A DNA stretch of 64,000 nucleotides from Pseudomonadota bacterium (GTDB lineage Bacteria > Pseudomonadota > Gammaproteobacteria > Burkholderiales > Rhodocyclaceae). The notes beneath the pieces were generated by a model, which saw only the letters and a program-made list of their open reading frames with translations, ran no database searches and was not told where the DNA came from. The DNA lies in assembly GCA_018241685.1 (NCBI GenBank), contig JAFEDJ010000054.1:186001-250000 (forward strand), given 5' to 3'. This document shows positions 31,785 to 39,316 of the stretch, piece by piece (the first letter of the stretch is position 1; each line of letters begins with the position of its first letter). The position numbers and the translations under genes are program-made.

Positions 31785-32570
31785 TCAGCTGCCGATCAGG
31801 CCGCTGGTCGGCGAACTCGGGCTGGCAGTGTAGTACTTCTTGGGCATGCGTCCGGCCAGGAAGGCCTCGCGGCCAGCCTCGACGCCCTTCTTCATGGCGC
31901 CGGCCATCTTCACCGGGTCCTTGGCCAGCGCGATCGCGGTGTTCATAAGCACCCCGTCGCAGCCCAGCTCCATCGCGATGGCCGCGTCGGACGCGGTCCC
32001 CACACCGGCATCCACCAGCACCGGCACCTTCACCGCGTCACGCACCAGCTGCACGTTCCACGGGTTGAGGATGCCCATGCCGGAGCCGATCAACGAGGCC
32101 AGCGGCATCACCGCCACACAGCCGATGTCCTCGAGCATCTTGGCCTGGATCGGATCGTCGGCGCAGTAGACCATCACCTCGAAGCCCTCCTTCACCAGCA
32201 CTTCGGCAGCCTTCAGGGTTTCGGGCATGTTGGGGAACAGCGTGTGCGGATCGCCGAGCACTTCCAGCTTGACCAGCTTGTGGTCATCCAGCAGCTCGCG
32301 GGCCAGGCGCAGCGTGCGCACTGCGTCCTCGGCGGTGTAACAGCCGGCCGTATTGGGCAAGTAGGTAAATTCGGACGGCGGCAGCGCATCCAGCAGGCTC
32401 GGCGCCTTCGGGTCCTGGCCGATGTTGGTGCGGCGGATCGCCACGGTGACGATCTGCGCGCCGCTGGCCACGATGGCCTCGCGGGTCTCGGTGAAATCCT
32501 TGTACTTGCCGGTTCCCACCAGCAGCCGGGAGGAATAGCTCTTGCCAGCAATCGTCAGCAAATCATCCAT
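31785..32570 (-). CDS. thiG: thiazole synthase ThiG
   Basis: Builds the thiazole phosphate of thiamine from 1-deoxyxylulose-5-phosphate, glycine-derived imine and the ThiS thiocarboxylate. The 261-residue TIM-barrel protein starts DLLTIAGKSYSSRLLVGTGK. KLVKLEVLGDPHTLFPN (about 101-117) carries the Schiff-base Lys region, and GFEVMVYCADDPIQAKML follows. VDAGVGTASDAAIAMELG is the phosphate-binding block. The ATG at 32570 is selected; the frame further upstream runs back towards thiS without conservation. thiS lies 88 bp upstream on the same strand, and the sulfur-relay genes thiC/thiO/thiE are not in this window. Confidence 0.96.
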   Translation of the reverse strand: MDDLLTIAGKSYSSRLLVGTGKYKDFTETREAIVASGAQIVTVAIRRTNIGQDPKAPSLLDALPPSEFTYLPNTAGCYTAEDAVRTLRLARELLDDHKLVKLEVLGDPHTLFPNMPETLKAAEVLVKEGFEVMVYCADDPIQAKMLEDIGCVAVMPLASLIGSGMGILNPWNVQLVRDAVKVPVLVDAGVGTASDAAIAMELGCDGVLMNTAIALAKDPVKMAGAMKKGVEAGREAFLAGRMPKKYYTASPSSPTSGLIGS

Positions 32571-32658
32571 GGGGAAAGCCAACCTGAAAAATGAGTTGAA
32601 CGTAGGAAGCGGGGAAAGTACGCGGACCGGGAAGACGGTACGGCGGTACGGAAGCCGC

Positions 32659-32886
32659 TCAACCGCCGCCGACGGCGACGACGATCTCGAGCCGGTCGCC
32701 ATCGGCCAGCTGGGCCTCGGCATGCCGGCCTTTCGGCACGATCTCGCCGTTGCACTCCACCGCCAGGCGCTTGCCGGTCAGGCCCATGCTGTCGAGCAGG
32801 GCCGCCACGCTGAGGGGCGCCGCAAAGCTTCGCGCTTCGCCGTTGACGGTCAGAACCAGGGGGGTAGAAGAGACTTGGGAAGACAT
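32659..32886 (-). CDS. thiS: sulfur carrier protein ThiS
   Basis: A 75-residue ubiquitin-like sulfur carrier that is thiocarboxylated at its C-terminal Gly-Gly. The C-terminus is IVVAVGGG, and the fold signature is PLVLTVNGEARSFAAP followed by GKRLAVECNGEIVPKG. It precedes thiG on the same strand, its obligate partner. The short divergent gap to tRNA-Gly is too small to hold a TPP riboswitch, so regulation by thiamine pyrophosphate is not visible here. Confidence 0.93.
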   Translation of the reverse strand: MSSQVSSTPLVLTVNGEARSFAAPLSVAALLDSMGLTGKRLAVECNGEIVPKGRHAEAQLADGDRLEIVVAVGGG

Positions 32887-32912
32887 GAACGCAGTTTACC
32901 ACGCCTCGCCGG

Positions 32913-32941
32913 TTGCCCTCTGCCCTCACCATAAGTACAAT
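32913..32941 (+). promoter_or_regulatory. promoter of tRNA-Gly
   Basis: TTGCCC (32913-32918) and TACAAT (32936-32941) are separated by 17 bp. Transcription would begin near 32948, about 7 bases before the mature tRNA. Divergent from thiS. Confidence 0.65.
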
Positions 32942-32954
32942 CACGGTCCTTCGA

Positions 32955-33028
32955 GCGGGCGTCGTATAATGGTAATACCCTAGCTTCCCAAGCTAGAGCC
33001 GTGGGTTCGATTCCCATCGCCCGCTCCA
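32955..33028 (+). tRNA. tRNA-Gly (anticodon CCC)
   Basis: The 74-base gene folds as a cloverleaf. The acceptor stem GCGGGCG pairs with CGCCCGC. The anticodon arm is CTAGC-TTCCCAA-GCTAG, with anticodon CCC for GGG codons. The T arm is GTGGG-TTCGATT-CCCAT and the encoded end is TCCA. Immediately followed by a terminator hairpin at 33064. Confidence 0.97.
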
Positions 33029-33063
33029 CATCGAATTCCGGCGGATCGTTGATCTGCAAGCAC

Positions 33064-33093
33064 AAAGGCCAACCTGAAGAGGTTGGCCTTTTT
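33064..33093 (+). terminator. terminator of tRNA-Gly
   Basis: AAAGGCCAACC (33064-33074) pairs with GGTTGGCCTTT (33081-33091) around TGAAGA, continuing in a T tract to 33093. The right arm and tail (20 bases, 33081-33100) recur with one mismatch after the lipoprotein gene (34684-34703). Confidence 0.85.
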
Positions 33094-33516
33094 GTTGTCC
33101 GGTCACGAGTGGATCGGGTCGGATCAAGCCGTGACCGGCACAGGACGACTGACAGCCGCGTCGTGTCAGCCCTGAACGTGTTCCCATTGGCCAGATATCG
33201 GCACATGCGAGTTTCAGCCTTTCAAGGAACTCGATCTCTCAGCCCTGCGTTCCCGCTATTGCAGCGATGCGGCCTGTCGCCACAAGGCGCGCTTCAGGGC
33301 CGTCTCGCTCAACGCCTGCTGCCCACACGTCACCACACTCGCCGCCTTCGTGCCGGAACGCAGTGAGGAGCTGGCATGCCTCTTCGGCTTCGGAGATATT
33401 TCACACCGCCAAACTTGCCGGTGCAGGGAATGTGATATCTAATTCACTATACATATGCCGTTGAGTTTTTCGGTATCCGCACGCAGACCCCTGCTTCAAT
33501 TTCGGGAGATGAAAAA
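33094..33516. other. 423-bp non-coding stretch downstream of tRNA-Gly
   Basis: No supported gene. The last 100 bases before the lipoprotein are AT-rich (around TGATATCTAATTCACTATAC, 33432-33451) compared with the window, consistent with promoter DNA, but I cannot assign a confident -35/-10 pair. A GGGAG at 33504-33508 is the ribosome-binding site of the next gene. Confidence 0.4.
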
Positions 33517-34647
33517 TTGTACCGCTCGATGTTTCTGGCCCTGATGACGACCGCCGTGCTTTCGGCATGCGGTGGTAGCGACCCCGCGCAACAGGCGGCT
33601 TCGGCACCATCGACACCGACCCCGGAGACATCTGCACCATCGACGCCTGCTCCGGAGACACCTGCACCATCGACGCCTGCTCCGGAGACGCCGCCACTGA
33701 CCGAATACACGGCTTTGCTGAGCCAAGCAGCCCAAAAGCAGGCGGAGGTGGAATCCCTCGTGAGCACCACCCCGTGCACGGCGTCGTCGCAATGCAGCAC
33801 CCTGGCTCTAGACTCCCGGACTGCCCCCTGTTCCTTCATTCAGCGCTACGACTACTCCCTGGCCTCGCCGACCGCAGCTGCGGCCAGTGCCGCTGCCGAC
33901 GCTTACAACAAGCTCTCCGCCCAAGCTGCCGCCATTGCTCCGCCGAGCAATCTCAGTGGCATCTGCTTCGAGAGGTTAGATTTCACCCCCCTGAACTGCG
34001 TTGCCAATCAATGCGTGCGGCAGTTCGTGTTCGACGGCCCGCCCGGGGGCCCACAGCCAGAGGGAATCTGGGTTTCGGAAACGCTGCAGCTCTTTGTTTC
34101 AGCGGTGGACGTCGTCTGGGCCATCGACACCGCTGCGGCCACGCCGGCACTGTACACAGGGCCCTTGGCACGACAAGGGACGAGTCTGACGGCAACGCTC
34201 AATCGGGTCGTCGGATCCAGCGTAACGGCGTCAAGCCTGGTGGCGACCATTTCCGACACCCCGACCCCATCGATCAGCATCGCAAGACTCGATGGACTCA
34301 CCCAGTTGCCCAGGACGCTCACGCCGGTCACGAGTTACTTCTCGCCCTCCGCCTTGAGTCAGGTCGCGGGCAGCTACGACCTCGGCTCTGGGGAGCGGAT
34401 CGTCGTCGACGCGAACGGCAGCGTCCGCAGCACCGAGCCGGGGTGCACGGTCGAAGGAGGCGTCCAGGCCCCCTGGGTGGACCGCAACGTCTATTACCTC
34501 GGGATCACCTTCGGGCCGGCCCCCTGCAAGAACCCCAAGGCTTTCATCGAGGGAGTCCTCGCCCCACGTCCCGATGGCCAGCTGTTTGTGGCAGCCAAGC
34601 GCCAAGTCCCTGATATCGCCGCCCTGAAGATGACCCGCGTGAACTGA
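33517..34647 (+). CDS. predicted outer-membrane lipoprotein with Pro/Thr repeat linker
   Basis: The 376-residue protein starts at TTG (33517), 8 bases after GGGAG; an ATG at 33529 is a less well-spaced alternative. The N-terminus FLALMTTAVLSAC has a lipobox with C at about residue 18, so the mature protein is probably lipid-anchored. Then comes a flexible linker of three near-identical 10-residue units (APSTPAPETP type, about 30-59), encoded by 30-bp DNA repeats. The remaining 310 residues contain paired cysteines (TTPCTASSQC and FERLDFTPLNCVANQCVRQF) suggesting disulfides. No family is recognised. It sits alone between two similar hairpins beside a tRNA gene, which hints at insertion. Confidence 0.75.
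   Translation: MYRSMFLALMTTAVLSACGGSDPAQQAASAPSTPTPETSAPSTPAPETPAPSTPAPETPPLTEYTALLSQAAQKQAEVESLVSTTPCTASSQCSTLALDSRTAPCSFIQRYDYSLASPTAAAASAAADAYNKLSAQAAAIAPPSNLSGICFERLDFTPLNCVANQCVRQFVFDGPPGGPQPEGIWVSETLQLFVSAVDVVWAIDTAAATPALYTGPLARQGTSLTATLNRVVGSSVTASSLVATISDTPTPSISIARLDGLTQLPRTLTPVTSYFSPSALSQVAGSYDLGSGERIVVDANGSVRSTEPGCTVEGGVQAPWVDRNVYYLGITFGPAPCKNPKAFIEGVLAPRPDGQLFVAAKRQVPDIAALKMTRVN
33604..33693 (+). repeat. three tandem 30-bp repeats in the lipoprotein gene
   Basis: Units start at 33604, 33634 and 33664, each beginning GCACCATCGAC and ending CCGGAGAC plus four variable bases. They encode A-P-S-T-P-(A/T)-P-E-T-(P/S). Units 2 and 3 differ at only the last few bases, so copy number may vary between strains. 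Confidence 0.9.
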
Positions 34648-34667
34648 CTGTCGCCCGCCTGGGGCAG

Positions 34668-34696
34668 AAGGCCAATCCGCAAGGGTTGGCCTTTTT
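34668..34696 (+). terminator. terminator of the lipoprotein gene
   Basis: AAGGCCAATCC (34668-34678) pairs with GGGTTGGCCTT (34683-34693) around GCAA, then TTT. One G-T wobble occurs. Its right arm and tail match the tRNA-Gly terminator almost exactly. Confidence 0.85.
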
Positions 34697-34780
34697 GCTG
34701 TCCAGCGTCGGGGCAGAAATCGAGACGATCCGTCCAAGTCCTGTCAGACTGCGCAGCCCATCGCCAATACAGGACGTGCA

Positions 34781-35080
34781 ATGAGAACCAACCTGAAGGT
34801 GCCCTTCGCCGAGAAGGACGAAGCCAAGCGCCTTGGCGCACGCTGGGACCCGGCCAACAAGATCTGGTACGTGAAGGACGTCGAGGACCTGGCGGCCTTC
34901 GCCCGCTGGCTCCCCGCCGCTGGCGAAGCCGCTGCCGCACCGACCGCCAAGCCCGCCGCCCGCAGCAAACCCGCGGCGGCGGCGAAGGTCGGGGTGCGCT
35001 ACTTCGAGCTCGACTGCGACTGCCCACCCTGGGAAGGCTGCCCGAAGTGCCAGGCCATCGTCGCCGCCAAGGATTGGTGA
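34781..35080 (+). CDS. DUF5710 domain protein
   Basis: A 99-residue protein beginning RTNLKVPFAEKDEAKRLG and continuing ARWDPANKIWYVKD, the compact DUF5710 motif often found in DNA-transaction or topoisomerase/primase-like proteins. A Pro/Ala/Lys linker (AAAPTAKPAARSKPAAAAK) follows. The C-terminal tail has three Cys residues (DCDCPPWEGCPKC) that could bind metal. It is a stand-alone gene without a clear operon partner. Function is not known. Confidence 0.8.
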   Translation: MRTNLKVPFAEKDEAKRLGARWDPANKIWYVKDVEDLAAFARWLPAAGEAAAAPTAKPAARSKPAAAAKVGVRYFELDCDCPPWEGCPKCQAIVAAKDW

Positions 35081-35146
35081 AATGACACCGCCGCCGACGG
35101 CGGCTGAGCACTCGGACGGCACTTCCCCCCAAAGCTGTCCATTTTC

Positions 35147-35179
35147 GATACAAACCCATCTGCCCCGTGGATTTGTATC
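35147..35179. promoter_or_regulatory. inverted repeat upstream of bacteriohemerythrin
   Basis: GATACAAA (35147-35154) is mirrored by TTTGTATC (35172-35179) around a 17-base spacer, and CCA/TGG inside the spacer extends the pairing. It lies 57 bp before the hemerythrin start, a plausible operator position or hairpin. It is followed by a direct repeat of GTATCC. The binding protein is not identifiable. Confidence 0.5.
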
Positions 35180-35235
35180 CATGTATCCTCACGTGAAAGA
35201 ATGAGGCACACCAAAACAAAAGAGGGGACAAGCAA

Positions 35236-35658
35236 ATGGAGATCGTCAGACCGGGATTGATCACCGGAAACAAGGTCATCGACCAGCAGCACCAGGACAT
35301 ACTGACCCTCGCCCGCGAAGCCATGAGCCACTTCGACGAGAGCCGGGGCGGCAACTCGAGCGAGTTTCACACCCTGCTCAATAACCTGGCCACGCTGGCA
35401 GCCAGGCATTTTCATACCGAGGAAGCCCTGCTGCGCAGGAATGGCTGCCCGACGCTCGAAGCGCACCAGAAGGAGCATGCCGCCTTCAGCGAGCGGATCC
35501 TCGACCTGCTGATGAAGGCCATGGCCGGGAATCTCGACCGCAGCGGACTGTTGGGCGTCATGGAAGACTGGACGACCCATCACCTGCTGGTGTCGGACGC
35601 TGCCTGCAGCCCGTACCTGCAGGAACGCAAGCACAGCGACTCCACCCACACCGGGTAA
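35236..35658 (+). CDS. bacteriohemerythrin (diiron O2-binding protein)
   Basis: A 140-residue hemerythrin domain. The diiron ligands are readable: DQQHQDILTL (first His), FHTLLNNLATLAARHFHTEE (His and Glu), EAHQKEHAAF (two His), and TTHHLLVSDAAC (His and Asp). There is no MCP or membrane part, so it is a soluble oxygen carrier or sensor. A good GAGGGG ribosome site precedes the ATG. It is monocistronic. Stand-alone bacteriohemerythrins are common in microaerophiles, where they supply O2 to oxidases or methane monooxygenase; the role here is inferred. Confidence 0.93.
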   Translation: MEIVRPGLITGNKVIDQQHQDILTLAREAMSHFDESRGGNSSEFHTLLNNLATLAARHFHTEEALLRRNGCPTLEAHQKEHAAFSERILDLLMKAMAGNLDRSGLLGVMEDWTTHHLLVSDAACSPYLQERKHSDSTHTG

Positions 35659-35741
35659 GGACGCGCCTCCAGAAGCGGCCTCTTCAGACACGCCGCTTCC
35701 GGGATCTGCGCAACCCGGGCCGCGAGAACCCGGGAGACGGC

Positions 35742-36338
35742 TTACATCAGCACCGGCTCGATGCGCTCGCCCGTCGATTCCATGCGCGCAGCCGCCTGGG
35801 CCTTGGACTGCACGGGCTTCTTGTCCTCAGGCTTGGGTCGGGCCGAGAGCTTCATGCCGCGCCCCAGGCGCGCACCGAAAAAGCCGAACAAACCACCGAA
35901 CACACTGGCCACCAGCGAGCCGATGATCGGCACCGGCGAGGCCGGCTGCATGGCCGGGGTCGCCGGTGCCGCATGGGCGCGTTTCAGTTCGGCATGGGCC
36001 TGGCTGAGGCCCCCCATCTGACGGCCCAGTTCCTCGACCCGGCTCTCCAGTTGCCGATTGGCGTTTTCCAGCTCGGTCATCCGCCGAACGACTTCTGGCG
36101 GAATCACCGGCGCCGGCGCCGGCGCACTCTTCCTGGCGACCGGCGGCGAAGCCTTTTCCTTGTGCTCCCTGTGGGGCACGGGCTTCACCGCCGCCTTCTT
36201 CGGTGCCGCCTTGGCGGTCTTGCTGGCCGAAGCGCTCTTGGCTGCGGGAGCAGCGTGATGCGCGGTTTCATGCGGAGCGGCCTGGGCGCCAAGGGAGACG
36301 GCCAGCGCCAGGCCCGGAAGGATGTGACGATAAAGCAT
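35742..36338 (-). CDS. secreted coiled-coil protein with C-terminal membrane helix, unknown
   Basis: The 198-residue protein starts with a Sec signal (HILPGLALAVSLGAQA, cleaved before APHET). It then has a 75-residue Ala/Lys/Pro/His-rich stretch and a heptad coiled coil (ELENANRQLESRVEELGRQM, about 88-107). A glycine-rich hydrophobic helix (IIGSLVASVFGGLFGFFGA) follows, and a charged tail ends it. The ATG at 36338 is preferred over one five codons earlier because it gives the cleaner signal peptide. No family is recognised. It follows the efflux adaptor gene on the same strand after 130 bp and could be linked functionally. Confidence 0.6.
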   Translation of the reverse strand: MLYRHILPGLALAVSLGAQAAPHETAHHAAPAAKSASASKTAKAAPKKAAVKPVPHREHKEKASPPVARKSAPAPAPVIPPEVVRRMTELENANRQLESRVEELGRQMGGLSQAHAELKRAHAAPATPAMQPASPVPIIGSLVASVFGGLFGFFGARLGRGMKLSARPKPEDKKPVQSKAQAAARMESTGERIEPVLM

Positions 36339-36468
36339 GGACTTCTCGTGCAAACGTTAGGTGCAGGCCGCCGGACCTGCCTGGAACAGGCCCCGGGCCA
36401 CGAATGTGACGTCCATTCCCGTACGGAACGCGGGCGAACGCCGGAAGATTGGTTGCGAAGGCGTGATT

Positions 36469-37653
36469 CTAAGCCTGATCATCGGACACCGGCTTGACCA
36501 CGTCGCCGACGTGGAGCTCACCCTGGGGTTTGGTCACGACGCGGCTGCGCTCATCGACCCCGGAGGTGATTTCGACCCAGTCGTCCTTAGTCCGGCCGAG
36601 GCCGACTTCGACAGCCTGGATTCTATTGTCCGCATCGACGACCAGCACCCGTGCGCTGCCCTTCTGGCGCTGCACCGCGGCGACCGGCACGGCGAGCACC
36701 TTGTGGCGGCCCAGCAGGATGCTGCCGGAAACGTTCAACCCGGCCTTGAGATCGGTATCCGCCGGCAGATCCACATAGACCAGGCCGTTGCGGCTCGTCA
36801 GGTCGATGGTCGGCGACACCAGGCGGATGTGGCCCTTCACGTCGGGCCCGAGGGGGCTGTCGACGGTCACATCCTGCCCGCGCGCCAGCTTGCCGAGCAG
36901 TTCGCCCTTCACTTCGGCGCGCCACTCCAGGCGCCCTTGGCGAATCATGCGGAACAGCTCGCTGCCGGCCTGCACGATGGTGCCTTCGGCGGCGAAGCTG
37001 GCCGAGATCAGGCCGTCGTCCGGCGCCACCAGCGTCGCGTACTGCATGCGCAGCTGCTGGCGTCTTTCCTGCGCCCGCGCGGCGTTCACACGGGCGTCGG
37101 CGGTGTGCTTCTGGGTTTCGTAGAGCGTCAGCTCCTGCTGGCTGACGCCCCCCGACGGCGCCAGCCGCTTGCCGCGCTCCAGCGTGGCGACCGCCTGGGC
37201 CAATGTCGCCTCGGCCTCGGCCACCTGAGCCTTGGCGGCATCGATGTCGGTTTCCACCGTAGCCGTATCCAGGCGCGCCAGCACCTGCCCCTTCTTGACC
37301 TGATCACCGACATTCACCAGCACGCTGGACAGGCGCAACCCGCCCACTTCGGCGCCGACGCGCGTCTCCTGCCACGGCATCACATTGCCGCTGGCGCGGA
37401 TCAGGTCGGGCCACACGGCGGATTTGGGATGCAGCCAAGACACCACGCGCGGTGGGGGCGGCGGAGGCGGTGCCGCAACCACGGCCGGGGCGGCAGGCGC
37501 CTTGGCCGGCGGGGCGCTGCTTGCGGACTGGGACGCCGCAGCCTGCTCGGCGCTCGAGAACGACGCCGAACCGAGCAGCAAGGCCAGCGGCGTGGCCAGG
37601 GCCAGCGCCGAGACGGTGCATTTCTTCAGGAAGGATTGATTTGCAAAAGACAA
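36469..37653 (-). CDS. RND-type membrane fusion protein (efflux adaptor)
   Basis: Periplasmic adaptor that links an inner-membrane transporter to an outer-membrane channel. The start is TTG at 37653, with GAGG 8 bases upstream and 10 bp after the preceding stop. A signal peptide (ALALATPLALLLGSASFSSA) is followed by a Pro-rich stretch of about 25 residues. The lipoyl domain contains GNVMPWQETRVGAEVGGLRL and VNVGDQVKKGQVLARLD. A coiled-coil hairpin follows (ETDIDAAKAQVAEAEATLAQ), then the beta-barrel (LVAPDDGLISASFAAEG). Total 394 aa. No inner-membrane RND, ABC or MFS pump gene lies in the operon, so the partner is encoded elsewhere or is missing. Confidence 0.88.
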   Translation of the reverse strand: MSFANQSFLKKCTVSALALATPLALLLGSASFSSAEQAAASQSASSAPPAKAPAAPAVVAAPPPPPPPRVVSWLHPKSAVWPDLIRASGNVMPWQETRVGAEVGGLRLSSVLVNVGDQVKKGQVLARLDTATVETDIDAAKAQVAEAEATLAQAVATLERGKRLAPSGGVSQQELTLYETQKHTADARVNAARAQERRQQLRMQYATLVAPDDGLISASFAAEGTIVQAGSELFRMIRQGRLEWRAEVKGELLGKLARGQDVTVDSPLGPDVKGHIRLVSPTIDLTSRNGLVYVDLPADTDLKAGLNVSGSILLGRHKVLAVPVAAVQRQKGSARVLVVDADNRIQAVEVGLGRTKDDWVEITSGVDERSRVVTKPQGELHVGDVVKPVSDDQA

Positions 37654-37663
37654 GATTGGAACC

Positions 37664-39154
37664 TCAATTCGGAGCCGGCGCGTCGACCGCCACGGTGCGT
37701 TGGGCCGGATCACCCGCGGACGCATAATGCGCCCCGCCGCCGGTCGCCCGGTTCAGCGCGATCCACGCCTGCAGGCGTTCCTGCTGGACGCTCAGATAGG
37801 TTTGCTGGGCATTGAGCATGGAGCGCCGGGCATCCTCCAGCTCCAGCAGATTGCTGGCCCCTTCACGGAAGCGGACTTCGACAGATTCGAAAAAGCGCTG
37901 GTACTCGCTACCGGATATGCGTGCATTTTCTGCCCTTTCATGGGCCGCCGCATACCGGGTAAGGCCATCTTCCATCTCCTGGATGGCTAGGCGGATCCGC
38001 GCCTTGTAGTCGGCCAGCGCCTCGTCGTAGCGGGATTTGGCCAGTTCCACCGCCGCCTTGCGCCGCCCGCCATCGAAGATCGGCAGACTCACCGAGGGCC
38101 CGAAGGACCAGGACCCGAAAGACACGCTGCCGGAGCCACCGCTCTTGTTCGTCGTGAAGCCGAAGTCCCCGTTGAGGGTCAAGCGCGGGTAACGATCCGC
38201 CTCAGCCAGCCCGATGTCCGCCGACGCCGCCGCCAGGCTGCGCTCGGCGGAGCGGATGTCCGGCCGCTGCATCAACGCATCGCGGGGAATCGAAATATCG
38301 AAATGCTTGGGCACCGGCAGGCGTTCCAGCCCGGTCGGCTTGTCAGCCATCGCCAGCATCAGCTCCGGCCGGGGGATACCGGTCAGGCGCGTCAGCTGGT
38401 TCTCCAGGCGCTCGCACTGGGCCCGCGTGGCCGCCAGCTGGGTGCGCGCCTCGGCCACCGAGGCAGTGCTGCGGATGGCTTGGTAGGGTGCGGTGAAGCC
38501 CTCCTTCACGCTGGCCTCGGTCAGCCGCGCGGTGGCCTCCCGCGAGGTCACGTCCTGCTCGCTGAGCGCCGCATAGGACTGGCAGGCCCGGTAGCTCAGG
38601 TAGGCGTCCGCCACGTCCGCGGCGAGGCTGACCCGTGCATCGGCCAGCGTCGCCGCCTGTGCAGCTTCACGCGCCAGTGCCCCCTCCCGGCCGCGGCGCA
38701 CCGCGCCGAACAGGTCGATTTCCCAGGAGGAATTCATCGACAGCCAGGACTGGGTGAAACTCCTGCTGTTCGACGCGCCGGAGGCCTGCACGCCGCTGGA
38801 GCCACCCACTGTCGGCCCTGCCGCCGCATTGGCCTGCCCGGTCAGCGAGCGGGACTGGTTGAGCTTGGCCATCGCCGCTTCCAGCGTCGGGCTGCTCGCA
38901 AAGGCCTTGTCGACCATGTGGTCGAGCACCGGGTCGGACAACTCCGCCCACCAGTTGACCGGCATGTCCTTCACGCCGGCGCCCTTCACGGAAGCCGGCG
39001 CAGGCACGTCCGAGCGGGACGTCCATTTGTTCGGCACATCCGCCGACGACAGCTCCGGAGACTTGTAATTGGGCCCCACCGCCGTACATCCGCCGAGCAC
39101 GCACAAGCAGGCCAGCGACGTCCAGCGAATGTCCTTCAGGGCTTGAAACAGCAT
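37664..39154 (-). CDS. outer-membrane efflux channel, TolC/NodT (OprM) family lipoprotein
   Basis: Trimeric outer-membrane factor. The 496-residue protein begins MLFQALKDIRWTSLACLCVLGGC, shown here as an N-terminal anchor plus lipobox LGGC at about residues 20-23, so it is probably a lipoprotein. It continues with AVGPNYKSPELSS, the usual opening of NodT/OprM channels. Long helical repeats follow (DARVSLAADVADAYLSYRAC and the duplicated LAIQEMEDGLTRYAAAHERA), with NSSWEIDLFGAVRRGREGAL between. The ATG at 39154 is chosen because the upstream frame lacks a signal. The adaptor gene follows 10 bp downstream. Confidence 0.9.
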   Translation of the reverse strand: MLFQALKDIRWTSLACLCVLGGCTAVGPNYKSPELSSADVPNKWTSRSDVPAPASVKGAGVKDMPVNWWAELSDPVLDHMVDKAFASSPTLEAAMAKLNQSRSLTGQANAAAGPTVGGSSGVQASGASNSRSFTQSWLSMNSSWEIDLFGAVRRGREGALAREAAQAATLADARVSLAADVADAYLSYRACQSYAALSEQDVTSREATARLTEASVKEGFTAPYQAIRSTASVAEARTQLAATRAQCERLENQLTRLTGIPRPELMLAMADKPTGLERLPVPKHFDISIPRDALMQRPDIRSAERSLAAASADIGLAEADRYPRLTLNGDFGFTTNKSGGSGSVSFGSWSFGPSVSLPIFDGGRRKAAVELAKSRYDEALADYKARIRLAIQEMEDGLTRYAAAHERAENARISGSEYQRFFESVEVRFREGASNLLELEDARRSMLNAQQTYLSVQQERLQAWIALNRATGGGAHYASAGDPAQRTVAVDAPAPN

Positions 39155-39316
39155 GTTCTTGAACTTCTTACCTTCGACTGCGCCGGGGCCAGAGCCCGCT
39201 CGCCAATGCGCGGGAAAACTACCCCGCGCCAGACTGGCGAGAGTGCTAGCCCCCCCTCCCTGCTTCAAGTGAACTTTTGAAACAGCATGTGTCGGACCCA
39301 TCGGCGGACGATGGGT

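Noticed and set aside
32887..32954. A TPP riboswitch upstream of thiS
   Set aside because: Only 68 bases lie between thiS and tRNA-Gly, less than a TPP riboswitch needs, and no THI-box-like conserved segment is visible.
32850..33206. A small minus-strand frame beginning across the tRNA-Gly gene (EPTALAWEARVLPLYDA-like peptide)
   Set aside because: This peptide is the common spurious translation of the reverse strand of tRNA-Gly and overlaps the tRNA and its terminator.
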